In this document: in pieces, positions 39,332-49,531 of the stretch
Numbering within the stretch: position 1 is the stretch's first letter
How the letters are laid out: each line of letters starts with the position of its first letter
Virus record (IMG/VR): IMGVR_UViG_3300030331_000798
Span: 1-61,618 of that record
DNA length: 61,618 bases
Strand: one strand, 5' to 3'
Source: a virus
Notes under the pieces: model-generated
What the model saw: the letters and a program-made list of their open reading frames with translations, nothing else
What the model was told of the DNA's origin: nothing
Database searches by the model: none
Program-made: the position numbers and the translations under genes

Positions 39332-40828
39332 CTATCTCCTTTTCACGTTAGGTCTAAAGGCACTCTGAAAAGGATCTACATTAGTTTGGAAGTTTAATGC
39401 GGCTCCAATGCCTTGGTCAACGGAGGGTTGTTCTATACCTCCTCCGTGTTTTAAAAAACTAGGTTGTTGAGGTTGTTGAAAATTAGAAACAGAGCCTCCA
39501 CTAGCCGCGCCCTGTGTAAAAGGGTTCGGGTAATCGAACGCTACTGGTCCCGATCGTTGTCCGTATTCTTCGGCAGACATAGGCTCATTAAAGTCTGAAT
39601 AAGAAGGAGTGAAACTACTGTAGTAATAATCGTATGGATCTTGTCCTGTACCTTCTCGTTGAGATTTTATTAGATTAGCCATTGGGTTAGCAGAACCAGA
39701 GATAAAGCTAGGTTGTTTGCTAAACTGAGAGGTTGCTCCTGTTCTCGGCCCACTGGGTTGTGCGCTTGAGAAAAAACTTTGTAAGTCGCTTTTAGTTTGA
39801 TCTATTTGTGCTTTCGCTGCATCAGCATCGTATTGAGATTGCGAGTCAGCATATTTTTGATTTAAATCATCTAGTCGCGTTGTTAATTCATTAAACGTCG
39901 TGTCATAATCTTGTTGATCAATAATATTTTGTACTTGATCAGCAGTTAAACCAGGAGATTGTTGTGCTAAATACTCATCGAACTCGGCTCGACTCATATA
40001 GCCTTGTTCAGCCATTTGTTCGGGGGTCATATACCCCATGGCTTCTATTTCTTCTTGGGTTAAATAACCCATTTCGCGCAACTGTTCAGGGTCTAAGAGT
40101 TGTTCTATCCTAGTTCCGTCAGTCGTAGTTGTATCTGTAATGCCGCCGGTTGTCGTAGTAGTTGTGTCTGTAGTACCTGCATCTGTAACAACAGTATCAT
40201 CTGTATTTACTTCGGCAACAGGGGCTTGGTAAGAATCAATAAACCCAGTTAAGGCGTTTAGATAATCCTCATCAGAGGCGTAGTCTTGACGACTGTACGG
40301 TAATCCTACGTTATTATTTAAAAACCACTGCTCTGCTTGAAGTATCAGTTCACGGGTAGTGGGGCCGGTGTCTACAGGAGCTGTTTCAGTTTGTGTTTGT
40401 GTTTGGGTTTGTGTTCCGGTATCTGGAACATAAACAGGTCCATCACCGCCCATTAAATATTCTTCAGGAAGTTCGATGGTTCCAGGATCATCCATATACT
40501 TACTATACATTCCAGGATAGGCGTACCCTAGATCTGTTTTTTGTAACAGCTCTCCTTCAAGAAGCTGTTGTTGAGCTTTATTAAACTCTCCTTGGTTAAA
40601 GTTTCCCTGAGTTTGAGGTTGTTCCGTAGTAACTTCTTCAGCTGCGTCTACAAACTGTGGTTGAGGTTTTTTATAATAACCTGTTCCCGCTCCAGGATTG
40701 CTTCCAAAAAAGTCTCCGAAACGAAACTCACCGCCTAAATTACCGCCCATTTGCATTTTGCGCGGTTCAACGTCAGTTCTTAATTGTGGAATATTCGTTA
40801 CAGGAGGCTGAAAAAATTTTATTTGCAT
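39332..40828 (-). CDS. Gln/Thr-rich probable virion protein
   Basis: 498 aa from the ATG at 40828, one base after the upstream stop; a longer frame would overlap that gene by 83 bases. It contains low-complexity TQTQTQTET and Thr/Asp runs, three degenerate repeats of the type MGYLTQEEIEA (about residues 235-270), a coiled-coil-like stretch, and ends KHGGGIEQPSVDQGIGAALN. No family recognised; probably structural. Confidence 0.5.
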   Translation of the reverse strand: MQIKFFQPPVTNIPQLRTDVEPRKMQMGGNLGGEFRFGDFFGSNPGAGTGYYKKPQPQFVDAAEEVTTEQPQTQGNFNQGEFNKAQQQLLEGELLQKTDLGYAYPGMYSKYMDDPGTIELPEEYLMGGDGPVYVPDTGTQTQTQTQTETAPVDTGPTTRELILQAEQWFLNNNVGLPYSRQDYASDEDYLNALTGFIDSYQAPVAEVNTDDTVVTDAGTTDTTTTTTGGITDTTTTDGTRIEQLLDPEQLREMGYLTQEEIEAMGYMTPEQMAEQGYMSRAEFDEYLAQQSPGLTADQVQNIIDQQDYDTTFNELTTRLDDLNQKYADSQSQYDADAAKAQIDQTKSDLQSFFSSAQPSGPRTGATSQFSKQPSFISGSANPMANLIKSQREGTGQDPYDYYYSSFTPSYSDFNEPMSAEEYGQRSGPVAFDYPNPFTQGAASGGSVSNFQQPQQPSFLKHGGGIEQPSVDQGIGAALNFQTNVDPFQSAFRPNVKRR

Positions 40829-40829
40829 A

Positions 40830-43800
40830 TTATCTACCGAATACATTTTCCATAAACACATCATACCGAGGAAGGTTAAATTCGTCTGAAACTTTTCTTC
40901 TAAACTGTTCAACTTCTGTTTCTTCTACGTCCTCAGCTCCTTCTCGGCCAAGTGCGATTTGAACAATCACTCGTTCAACATCGCTAAGAGGTATGCGTTT
41001 GCTGTCGTAAATTTTCATAAACTCATCTAGTTTTTTAGGGTTTGCAAAAATAATAGCTAAATGGTCTGCTACTTTTGGACCAAGCTCATCTAAAATCAAA
41101 TTACTTCTATATCCTGCTCGAGAAAGCTGGCCAAAAAAACCTTTACGAAGACGAGTAATTGTTCCTGCTGCATGGTCCATAATAGTCTGAAGCTTATTAG
41201 GATCTCCTGGTTTTGGTTTTTCTTTTTGAGTTAATATTCTTGCACGTCTAGCAAAATTTCTTAAATGTTTAGCGTATTCTAAGGCGTCTTCTTCTCCAAC
41301 AATAAGACCTAAGTCGTCTGCCAAAGATCTATCGTTTTGATAAGGAACTAAAAACATATTTTGTAATTCAGTTAAATCAAACCCACTTTCGCTTCGAGTA
41401 CTTGCTTTTCTAAACACTTCTCCACGGGTTAGTGCAGTGTCTGCATCTAAGCCCATAAGATTACGCATTCTTCGTTCAAGATCAGTTTTAAATGCAGTTC
41501 TTAAATTAGGTTCTTGGTCAGCTAATTTAGAAAGTTCTTGTAGTTTATAGAATGCATCCGTCCCTCTAAAATCTTGTTTTTGTTTTGGACTCATACGCAT
41601 ATAAAGATCAACAAGCTCTATTGGGCTTCCTATGGCTTCACCTGTTTCTGGGTTGACCATGCCTTCAAGTAAAGCGTTTACTTGACGAAGTATTCCCTCT
41701 TTATTTTGTAAATCTTGTTTTAATTTTGCAAACTCTTTTGGATTAAATTCAATGTCTGGGAATAAAATTTCAAACTGTTCTTTATTTCGATTTGATAATT
41801 TACGAAGCCGCTCAGCTTGTTGTACTCGAGTTGCTCCATCACCACTTACTTCTCGCTCTAGGGCATCGAAAACAAGTTGTCTTACTTGTTGGAGTTTTTC
41901 TAATCCTTCTTGGCTTTGACTAAGAACTTTTGTCAGTCCTTCTAAGTTAGAAGGTTTACTGTTAAGCACATACGCGCCTAATTCACTAGGCTCTTTAGTA
42001 GCGATTTGATAAATATACGCACCGTCAGTTTCATCTTGTGCTTCTTTTATTCGTCTTTTTATGTCTACAATATCGCCGCCGATAGTGTTTAACATTTCTT
42101 CGTATCCTTTCGGATTACCCTTAAGGGTAGGTGCGCTTTTTGCCCCTGTTATTTTTTTATAAAGAATTCTAAAAGCATCTTCTCTAGCTTCGACTAACCC
42201 AGCTATTAATTTTTTGCCTTCTCTTCTTACTACTGGATTTTGATGCGACCTAAAAAGATCTTCTAAACCGTCTATTGTTTGTTGTAACTCTCTTACTGAA
42301 ACTTTTCGTTGTTTTGTAAAAGGCTGAGGAGCAGTTAGTAATTCAATACTAATACCCTCATCGGCACGATTTTGTAAAATCGTCCTCATAATTTCTGCAA
42401 CTTCTGCATCATCAGTTGTGCTAAAGATTCTATCTTCAGGTTTATTAGCTCTGACCATGTCTTGAACTTGTTTGCTAACATATTTAGGCAAGGTAACGAG
42501 CTTTTCTTCATAAGGTTTAAAATCATTACCGTCTATATCAGCTACTACTTTATCGAATACTTCCGTATACTCTTCTCGTATCGGATCAGTATACTGACGA
42601 TACATGGTCATAATTTCAGAGGTATACTCAGGGTAGTCAATCCTTCCACCTTCGACTATTTTCTGAACTGAATCTGTTAAATCAGAAACAGGAGCGTCAG
42701 GACGAGTTCCAGGAATTATTTCTTCTAAATCAAGTTGTTGTTCAATACCGTAAATATCTTCTTCTACGGCTTCTTTTTGTTTTTGTCTTCTTTCAAGTTT
42801 TATTCGATTAACTATTTCATTAAAAGCTTCGCGACCCAGCTCTTGATCTGGTCCTAATCGAATATTAATGGCTTCATAGTAACGGTCTAAAGAATTACCT
42901 TGGTTATTTAAAAGACGATTAAGAGCTATATACCCTTCTGATCCTCTGTCCATAACCTGTAGAAGATTATTTTCAATAGCTTGCAATACTTTGTCTTGAG
43001 TTAAATCTCCTAAAGAAAAAAGTTCTTCGCCGACCTCTCCTCCTGCATCTATCACATACTCATTAAGCAGCGTTTGAGAAATATCGAGATCAGTTTCATC
43101 TTTTAGTCTTGCTTTTTTTCTTCTTAATATTTCACCACTAGCTCGTAACCGCGCAAGGAGTGTTTCAGGAAGCCTTTCCCCAGTAAACATATTTTTTACT
43201 TTACCGAAGGCTTTTATAACAAGTTCTCCTCCAAACTCTCCTGCCGCAGCATATACAGCTGCAAGACCAGATTTTTTAAATATCTGATAATCAGACATTC
43301 TAGGGTTGCGACCTGTTAGTTTTCCTGCATATAATCTTGATGCTTCTGCAACCGCTTCCGCTATACCAGAAACAGCGGCTAGTTTTGCAATCCTTCCTGT
43401 TCTACTAAAAACACCTGAAGTTTCAAGATCTAACTCACCTTTTTCTAAACGGTCTGCATTGCGTTTAGCTTGTTTTTCTATGGATTTTCTAATCCCCTTT
43501 TGAGCTAACGATATAAAACCACCACCAACTATTGCAGAAGGAGCTTCTTGTCCTAATATCGTTTTAGTTTCAGCCCACATTGACTCAGGGTCTTCTGTTG
43601 GTTGAATATTTCCAAAAGGAACAGGTTTTCCCCCTGTTAATAACTCACTTTTTATTACAAACTGACCATCATTCGGATTGTTAAAATCCATGGGAGAAAT
43701 TTGAGCAGTAGGGTCGAAACGGTGGATTAAATCTTCCATCTCTATCACATCTGGTTCTCGAGAACCTAATTGACGACCTCTAATTAGGTCTGTATAAGCG

Positions 43801-44459
43801 TCTAAATCACCAACCTTTAAATCACTATCTTTAACGAGAGAGATATAATTTACATCAGGGTCAGCTCCACGAGCAGCAGCTTGAGCTCTTTGGTCTTCAT
43901 TCATATCGAATAAAGTTTCTTTTCCTTTTTCAAGGGCTATTTGTATTGGTAAAAAAGGAGCGAGCGGTGTTTCTTTTTCTCTCGTTCTTGGAGTGTATTC
44001 TAACCCCTCTAAATCTTTAACACTTTTTAGATATTTTAAAAATTCTTTATGTTGTTCGCGGTTGTAAAGAGATTCTAGTATTTCCCTAGAGTACCCCTCT
44101 TCTGCTAGTTTTTTCCTTGTGTTTTCTATGTCCTCAGTAACAAAGCTGTCATCTAACACATTTTCTAAAAAATCTAGTTGTAAAAATCGTTCTTGTGCAT
44201 CAGGAAAAAATTGTTTAGAGGTGCCATCACCAAGTTCAACCCCGAACGCTATATCAGTTTCATAAGGAGCTGTTCTAATAATATCAAGAACATTATAAGC
44301 CTCATCCGTAACCGGACTTTTTTTAGCAAAAGCCATGTTGTTAAGCTCTCCTATACGGCCCTCTCTATAATCTAGAAAAGAAGGTCTTGTATAGAACAAC
44401 GGATCATCAGAAATTTTTAATGCTGATGCTTGTGATATTGTTTGAGGTGCTTGAGCCAT
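40830..44459 (-). CDS. very large (1209-aa) probable internal or ejection protein
   Basis: The longest gene here. It is mainly charged and helical, with a Gly/Ala-rich possible membrane-active segment around residues 310-330 and 350-385 (VSGIAEAVAEASRLYAGKLT), long coiled-coil stretches and no enzymatic motif I can identify. Large helical proteins with one hydrophobic patch, placed with tail/lysis genes of short-tailed phages, are often ejected with the DNA. That role is inferred from size, composition and place. Confidence 0.5.
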   Translation of the reverse strand: MAQAPQTISQASALKISDDPLFYTRPSFLDYREGRIGELNNMAFAKKSPVTDEAYNVLDIIRTAPYETDIAFGVELGDGTSKQFFPDAQERFLQLDFLENVLDDSFVTEDIENTRKKLAEEGYSREILESLYNREQHKEFLKYLKSVKDLEGLEYTPRTREKETPLAPFLPIQIALEKGKETLFDMNEDQRAQAAARGADPDVNYISLVKDSDLKVGDLDAYTDLIRGRQLGSREPDVIEMEDLIHRFDPTAQISPMDFNNPNDGQFVIKSELLTGGKPVPFGNIQPTEDPESMWAETKTILGQEAPSAIVGGGFISLAQKGIRKSIEKQAKRNADRLEKGELDLETSGVFSRTGRIAKLAAVSGIAEAVAEASRLYAGKLTGRNPRMSDYQIFKKSGLAAVYAAAGEFGGELVIKAFGKVKNMFTGERLPETLLARLRASGEILRRKKARLKDETDLDISQTLLNEYVIDAGGEVGEELFSLGDLTQDKVLQAIENNLLQVMDRGSEGYIALNRLLNNQGNSLDRYYEAINIRLGPDQELGREAFNEIVNRIKLERRQKQKEAVEEDIYGIEQQLDLEEIIPGTRPDAPVSDLTDSVQKIVEGGRIDYPEYTSEIMTMYRQYTDPIREEYTEVFDKVVADIDGNDFKPYEEKLVTLPKYVSKQVQDMVRANKPEDRIFSTTDDAEVAEIMRTILQNRADEGISIELLTAPQPFTKQRKVSVRELQQTIDGLEDLFRSHQNPVVRREGKKLIAGLVEAREDAFRILYKKITGAKSAPTLKGNPKGYEEMLNTIGGDIVDIKRRIKEAQDETDGAYIYQIATKEPSELGAYVLNSKPSNLEGLTKVLSQSQEGLEKLQQVRQLVFDALEREVSGDGATRVQQAERLRKLSNRNKEQFEILFPDIEFNPKEFAKLKQDLQNKEGILRQVNALLEGMVNPETGEAIGSPIELVDLYMRMSPKQKQDFRGTDAFYKLQELSKLADQEPNLRTAFKTDLERRMRNLMGLDADTALTRGEVFRKASTRSESGFDLTELQNMFLVPYQNDRSLADDLGLIVGEEDALEYAKHLRNFARRARILTQKEKPKPGDPNKLQTIMDHAAGTITRLRKGFFGQLSRAGYRSNLILDELGPKVADHLAIIFANPKKLDEFMKIYDSKRIPLSDVERVIVQIALGREGAEDVEETEVEQFRRKVSDEFNLPRYDVFMENVFGR

Positions 44460-44461
44460 GT

Positions 44462-46684
44462 TTAGCGTCTCAGGTCTTTTCCATAACTAGGGGGCTTATC
44501 AGTACCTTGTTGTGTATTTTTTGCTTTATCTTCAGGAGATTCATATAAGAAAGTGTCCTTATTGATATTGAAAGTATCGAAATACCCTCCCCTGTCCATG
44601 TATCTTTTAATTACAGGATCGATAGTAGCTCTTTTCTTAAACTGGTCTTCAAATCCTTGATAAGTCCACCGTCTTGTTTGAGGATTATATGCAAAAAACG
44701 GGTTAGCTCGGGCGTTACTGTTAATGGATATATCTCGTTTAATTTCAGACCTAAGCGCGTCTGCTTCGTCTTCGCTTAAAACAAAATTACCAGTTTCATC
44801 TCTCTCCATTAACCGTTTTAATTTTGAAGGCTCTATTCTAAAGATATTAGAAATTTCTTCATTTAGATTTGTAATGTCTCCTTGCGTTTGAGAGCGAGAA
44901 AGATTTAACAAATTACTAAAAGTTGGACTTGTTGTGTCGAATTGCCTAATTTGACTAGCTATAAACTCTGCGGTTCGTGTGCCTACATCTTTTGGTTCGC
45001 TTGACTCATAACCAACTTGCTGTAAGAAGTTGGCAACGTCTTTATCTGACAAAGTTCTTCCTGTTTGACCAGAAGCTGCAGCAGCCGAATAAGCTAGTCG
45101 TATTTGAGCAGCAATCAAACGGCCTCGGGTCACTACGTTTTGCCTGATGGTGTCTCTATCCCCGAAACTAAAAACATTTCCATCGCGACCAATAATTTCA
45201 CCAGAAGTACCACCTTCTAACCGAGCCAATGCATCTATTAAGTCTTGGTCTGCTCTTTTTTGAGCAGCGTTTAAGGGTCCTGTTCCTGTGTAATTTTGAT
45301 AAGCTGCGGCGTGGTTATTAGCTGCTGCATAAACACCCAATACGTTAGCCGTAGCTAGGTTGTTTGCTTGCGCGTTACGCATTTGGGTGGTAATAATGTC
45401 TTGCGTATTAAGCCCAAAATTCTTAGACACAAAAGAATCAAGAGTAGCTATTTCATTGTTTAGACTATTAAACAATCTGTTAGCTAAGACACCTGTGTTC
45501 GTAAACGCTTCTAACCCAATTTCAGGATTATCTACAGCATCTTTAGCTATGGATAAAACAACATGACCTGAGTCTAATACACCGTTGAGCATCGTGTATG
45601 CAAGATCTCTATCTGCAAACATATCAGCAATTTCTTGCTTTCCTTTCTTTAGAGCTGGTGCACCTTCTATGCCACGTTGATCAAGTATCCAATTTTTCTT
45701 GAGAGCTCTCCATTCGTCTATAGTCCTAGGTGGGCCACCATCCGGATCTTGGATTATAGTTAATGCCCCGCGAGTTCCATCGGGTTTTGTTGCTTCAGGG
45801 TAAAATACACCATACGCACGCTCAGTCGGGTCTTCTTCGTTTATAAAGTTTACTTGCTGTGCACTAGGAAGATCTTGATCGTCGAACGCGAAACGGTTGT
45901 TGCTATATGCTTGTCCTCTAGGAACAGTCATTTTCTTATTTGTGTTTGAATCGTAGTAAAAGTCAACATTAGGATCGCCTTGGCTCACCACCCACTGTAC
46001 TAAACCGTCTGAACTTTTGATTGTGTCCCTAGTTACTGGTACAGCTCTGTTTGTTTCTACGTCTAAATAAGCCGAGTATTTTGTTTCTCTGTCTAAATCT
46101 ATGTCTTCGCCTAAAACTTTACCTCGCTCCTCTAACCTAGAAAGAGCGGCCTGTAAAACACTGTCGTCGTAATCACCTAGTCGTTTAGTTCCTGCCTGTA
46201 CTCCTTTTATATAAGGGTCTGCCGCATCTTCATCTAAGAAAAACGCAGGAGCAACGGAACCAATTCCTTCTATAAGCTGGCCGAGGGCCGTGGGTCTCGT
46301 AGGGGTTTTATATTTAGGTAAAAACTGTTCTACTCTTTGTTTTCTTTTAAGATATTCGTACCGTTCCGGAGCAGACATTTGAGCTAGTTGTTGTTGCTCT
46401 AAGGCTTCTTCTTGAGCAATACGTTCATCTTCTTTTTCTAACTTTAACCAATCAGGCGCGTCTTCACCTAATAATGCACCAAGTCCTTTTACTCCCAGTC
46501 TACCTAAAGAGGGAGCAACCATTCCTAATAGGGCACCCGTAAGCTGATCTTTAGTATCAGGTTCTTCTTTAGCTCTGATTGGCGTACCGGTTTGCAGTTT
46601 AGGAGCTGCTTGTAATTTAGGTACTTGAATCGAAGGGAGACCTTTCCCTCCTGCTGGCCCTATTGGTTGAAACTGGTATGCCAT
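44462..46684 (-). CDS. large probable virion or ejection protein (740 aa)
   Basis: The first 120 residues are Pro/Gln/Leu rich, with a Gly/Leu hydrophobic segment (QLTGALLGMVAPSLGRLGVK at 47-66). The middle is globular and the C-terminal third is helical with SAAAASGQTGRTLSDKDVAN. It ends in a flexible Lys/Gly-rich tail. It is one of a row of five uncharacterised proteins (38775-48524) that probably form the internal or distal virion parts. Confidence 0.5.
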   Translation of the reverse strand: MAYQFQPIGPAGGKGLPSIQVPKLQAAPKLQTGTPIRAKEEPDTKDQLTGALLGMVAPSLGRLGVKGLGALLGEDAPDWLKLEKEDERIAQEEALEQQQLAQMSAPERYEYLKRKQRVEQFLPKYKTPTRPTALGQLIEGIGSVAPAFFLDEDAADPYIKGVQAGTKRLGDYDDSVLQAALSRLEERGKVLGEDIDLDRETKYSAYLDVETNRAVPVTRDTIKSSDGLVQWVVSQGDPNVDFYYDSNTNKKMTVPRGQAYSNNRFAFDDQDLPSAQQVNFINEEDPTERAYGVFYPEATKPDGTRGALTIIQDPDGGPPRTIDEWRALKKNWILDQRGIEGAPALKKGKQEIADMFADRDLAYTMLNGVLDSGHVVLSIAKDAVDNPEIGLEAFTNTGVLANRLFNSLNNEIATLDSFVSKNFGLNTQDIITTQMRNAQANNLATANVLGVYAAANNHAAAYQNYTGTGPLNAAQKRADQDLIDALARLEGGTSGEIIGRDGNVFSFGDRDTIRQNVVTRGRLIAAQIRLAYSAAAASGQTGRTLSDKDVANFLQQVGYESSEPKDVGTRTAEFIASQIRQFDTTSPTFSNLLNLSRSQTQGDITNLNEEISNIFRIEPSKLKRLMERDETGNFVLSEDEADALRSEIKRDISINSNARANPFFAYNPQTRRWTYQGFEDQFKKRATIDPVIKRYMDRGGYFDTFNINKDTFLYESPEDKAKNTQQGTDKPPSYGKDLRR

Positions 46685-47898
46685 TATCCGGGTCCACCAA
46701 AGTTATAGTAATTGTACGGATTAGCTCCAAACGCTGCGGTAGTCCCACCAGTCTGGGCTGTTGGACCAGAGTATCCTGTACCCCCTAGTAGCGGCCCTGC
46801 ACCTGTTAAGAAGTTTCCGTAACCTTGGAACAACTGAGCTGGTAAGTTGTACTGGCCTACGAAATTCTGGTAGTTAAGATCCATTAGAGCTTGGTTTCTA
46901 GCTCGGTTCATACCACCGATACCTAGTTGAGACTGTACATCGCCTGCTATTAGTCCTGGCATCGCCGCGCCGTAACCTTGATACTGTCCTGCCGCACCTG
47001 TTTGTGCTCCTCCTAACTGGCCAGCGATAGCTTGTAATCCTTGTCCTGTACCTAAACCCATACCATACATAGATTGGCCGCCTTCACCAATACCTTGTCC
47101 TGTAGCCGACGCCATTCCGAATCTTTGTTGTCCTAACCCAGCTAGTCCTGTAGCGGCATCTTGTCGAGCCTGTTGCCGTCTAGCAAACTCGCTCATACCT
47201 TGTTCTTGAGCACGTTGATAACCTTGAGAACGAATACCGGACACTGCTTCCATTAGACCACGGTCTCTTGCTCGTTCAGACTCAGCTTGTGTTAACCTAG
47301 AACGAGAACCTCCGAAGCCCCCTGAGCCAATCTCACCGGCTCGTCGACCGATATCGCCTTGGGCAGCAGATTCACGAATATCTTTCATTGCTTGTTGGAC
47401 TACTTCATCCTCGTAAGGATCCATATAGCTTTTATAGGCTGTCGACGGATCATATTCAGCCGCCGCCGTATCTCTTAATCTTCTAGCCGACTCTCCCGTT
47501 AGCCTATCTCCGCGCCTATAGCCCTCTTTAAGCGTATCTAAGCCTAAGCGGGTATAGTCCTCCCCCATACCCTGTGCGCGGCGTAGCGCGGCTGCTGCTT
47601 CGGAAGCTCCTGCTCCTTGCGTAGCGAGAGCATCTTCGGTTAATCCAGCAGCACGTTGGAAATAAGGTTGGTACGCACCTACGCCCTGATCTGCAAGCTG
47701 CATTGCATATTGTTCTCTAGGAGAGAATCCTGCAATACGATCACCTGTATAAGTAAACGGGCTTGTATCTGGTCCACCTAAGTTTTCAAATTGACTTTTA
47801 TAGTAATCAGAAACTCCTGGAAGGAGACCCCCTGTACCGGCTAACAGGTTGTAAAGATAAGTATCCGGTCTCTGATAACTATATGCTGGATCTGCCAT
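46684..47898 (-). CDS. Gly/Ala/Gln-rich probable virion protein (404 aa)
   Basis: It begins MADPAYSYQRPDTYLYNLLA. Residues 60-250 contain many Ala/Arg helices (EAAAALRRAQGMGEDYTRLG), and residues 250-404 are extremely rich in Gly (GLGQQRFGMASATGQGIGEG, GAAMPGLIAGDVQSQLGIGG). The composition resembles P22-type ejection proteins and tail assembly proteins. No exact family is known to me. Confidence 0.5.
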   Translation of the reverse strand: MADPAYSYQRPDTYLYNLLAGTGGLLPGVSDYYKSQFENLGGPDTSPFTYTGDRIAGFSPREQYAMQLADQGVGAYQPYFQRAAGLTEDALATQGAGASEAAAALRRAQGMGEDYTRLGLDTLKEGYRRGDRLTGESARRLRDTAAAEYDPSTAYKSYMDPYEDEVVQQAMKDIRESAAQGDIGRRAGEIGSGGFGGSRSRLTQAESERARDRGLMEAVSGIRSQGYQRAQEQGMSEFARRQQARQDAATGLAGLGQQRFGMASATGQGIGEGGQSMYGMGLGTGQGLQAIAGQLGGAQTGAAGQYQGYGAAMPGLIAGDVQSQLGIGGMNRARNQALMDLNYQNFVGQYNLPAQLFQGYGNFLTGAGPLLGGTGYSGPTAQTGGTTAAFGANPYNYYNFGGPG

Positions 47899-48524
47899 TA
47901 GACAAGCCTTCCGTCGTTATTTATTTCATCAAGGGCTGCAATCCCACGTGCGTGGTTGCCCCCTCCCATTCGCCGTACTCCGTTAGCGGATACAACGTAT
48001 TCTTTATCACTGGCCCATATCGGTACTAAGTCATCTCGTTCACCACCGATCCCGTCTACTTCACCCCCGCCAAGAAACAGCTTACGGTTAAGGACGGTGC
48101 CTCCATCATTCATACCTATGCCACCAACTCCTTCTATTTCTGTAGGTTTAGGTGCTCTATAGCGCGGGGCTTTAGCAGGGGCTTCTATGTCGTCTCCTGC
48201 TGTAAACAGTTTATACAAATTACCTAACAAACTTACAACATCCATCGACGTCAAATCAGGTTTTTCAGGAGCGATAAATTCTTTTAATTTTTGTCCAAAA
48301 GTTAGCTGAGGGGTTGGAGTAACGCTGGCAGCTCCGCTACCGTTTCGCATATAAAGAGGTGCATCTACTGCATCGCGATACTGTTCTACGGTTAGCGAAC
48401 CAAGACCTTTACTACGAGGGTTTTCTCCGAAGCGTTCTATGATAGACGCAGAGACTTTAGGGTTTTTACTAGAGAAATCCGCAAGAATCTTCTCTTTCAT
48501 TTCATCACTGTATATAGAAGCCAT
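47898..48524 (-). CDS. virion protein with GGEVDG...EYVVSA motif
   Basis: 208 aa. The C-terminal part has MNDGGTVLNRKLFLGGGEVD, then DLVPIWASDKEYVVSANGVR and a Gly-rich HARGIAALDEIN end. This is a variant of the GG-x-V, D-x-I-P-A-x-L-S-x-G-E-F-V motif that is common in marine-phage virion proteins. Similar, weaker GG-x-V motifs occur in the genes at 8622, 11020 and 12296. Function unknown. Confidence 0.55.
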   Translation of the reverse strand: MASIYSDEMKEKILADFSSKNPKVSASIIERFGENPRSKGLGSLTVEQYRDAVDAPLYMRNGSGAASVTPTPQLTFGQKLKEFIAPEKPDLTSMDVVSLLGNLYKLFTAGDDIEAPAKAPRYRAPKPTEIEGVGGIGMNDGGTVLNRKLFLGGGEVDGIGGERDDLVPIWASDKEYVVSANGVRRMGGGNHARGIAALDEINNDGRLV

Positions 48525-48913
48525 TACTCTGTTTCCTGCTCCTCTTGCTGTTCCTCGTCAAACTCACGGTAATATTTTACTATTGAAAGCATCTGACGGA
48601 TATAGCGTTTTATATCCGCAATGTTACCTGATAAGTTCTCATAACCCTTAGAAGTAAGAGAGTGCCAAGCGTTTGCAGGAGCGTTCCCTTCTTCTAAATC
48701 TTCTAAATACTCCTCCATCGTTTCAGGAGTTAATATCTTCCATTCTACCGGAAGAAAAGTTACTGCGTTTGGTAACGGAGGATGATACATAGGAGCATCT
48801 TTTACAACCGTTACAACCTCTACTGGTTGGACTTCAGGTATCGAGGGTTTTGAATCCCCGAACCATGAACAACCACTAATTAGGAGCAATACTAATACTA
48901 TTAGAGCTTTCAT
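48524..48913 (-). CDS. outer-membrane lipoprotein spanin (o-spanin-like)
   Basis: 129 aa from the ATG at 48913. MKALIVLVLLLISGC is a typical lipoprotein signal with the lipobox LLISGC, so the mature protein starts at Cys and would anchor in the outer membrane. The rest (VEWKILTPETMEEY, then GYENLSGNIADIKRYIRQ) matches the o-spanin-like proteins I know from marine podoviruses. It overlaps the end of the i-spanin gene by 38 bases in another frame, as Rz1 does with Rz. Confidence 0.8.
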   Translation of the reverse strand: MKALIVLVLLLISGCSWFGDSKPSIPEVQPVEVVTVVKDAPMYHPPLPNAVTFLPVEWKILTPETMEEYLEDLEEGNAPANAWHSLTSKGYENLSGNIADIKRYIRQMLSIVKYYREFDEEQQEEQETE

Positions 48914-49322
48914 TAAACTGGTACGGGTTAGTAAGTTTTTCAAATTCCGCTCCGACGGCTCGCGTGCCTCGGTTCACTATATTCTCGATTAATCCAGGTT
49001 TTCTCAAAGAAAGCACATTGAGATCGTGCTTCGCGAACTTTTTTCTAATGGTTTCAACCTCAGCTTGTGCTTGCTGGTTTTCATCGGTTAGCTTTTCTAT
49101 TTGAGCAACCATAAGTTCTTGGTTTCTAATGGTTTCTTTAAGGTTTTCGTTTTGAGTTTCTATAGTGCGTTCTAGGGTTTTTTGGTTCTGGATTGATTGT
49201 TCTAACCTTATATGAAACGCATTAATCTCAGCCTGAGACTTGTCGTAATAGAGTTTAAACGCGCCTGCTGTAATCGCTAAAGCCAACCCTAGTCCCGCAC
49301 TTAATTTCCAGCCCATAATCAT
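48876..49322 (-). CDS. inner-membrane spanin (Rz-like)
   Basis: 148 aa. One N-terminal membrane segment (LSAGLGLALAITAGAFKLYY, residues 7-26) is followed by a long coiled coil (about 30-95) and a C-terminal region with FAKHDLNVLSLRKPGLIENI and NRGT, typical of Rz-like i-spanins in marine phages. With the lipoprotein encoded in the overlapping frame it would span the periplasm and fuse the two membranes at lysis. Confidence 0.82.
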   Translation of the reverse strand: MIMGWKLSAGLGLALAITAGAFKLYYDKSQAEINAFHIRLEQSIQNQKTLERTIETQNENLKETIRNQELMVAQIEKLTDENQQAQAEVETIRKKFAKHDLNVLSLRKPGLIENIVNRGTRAVGAEFEKLTNPYQFNESSNSISIAPN

Positions 49323-49531
49323 ATTAAAAAATTAATGTTATTTGGCCTAGTTCTGCCGTCTTCGATCTGAACTTTACCGCTTTTCGCTATATAGAGCATC
49401 AATTCAGCGTTACCGGAAACTCGACGCCTATTTTCTCTTTGAGTTGACTCCATTAACTTCTCATACCGTTCTTCAGCCGCTTGTCTCCAAGAGGCTTGAG
49501 CTGGTTGTGTTGTTGGTCTTATCTCCATCAT
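49319..49531 (-). CDS. small hypothetical protein in the lysis region
   Basis: 70 aa, charged, with a helix WRQAAEERYEKLMESTQREN and a beta-like end (LMLYIAKSGKVQIEDGRTRP). ATGA overlap with the i-spanin gene. Function unknown. Confidence 0.55.
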   Translation of the reverse strand: MMEIRPTTQPAQASWRQAAEERYEKLMESTQRENRRRVSGNAELMLYIAKSGKVQIEDGRTRPNNINFLI

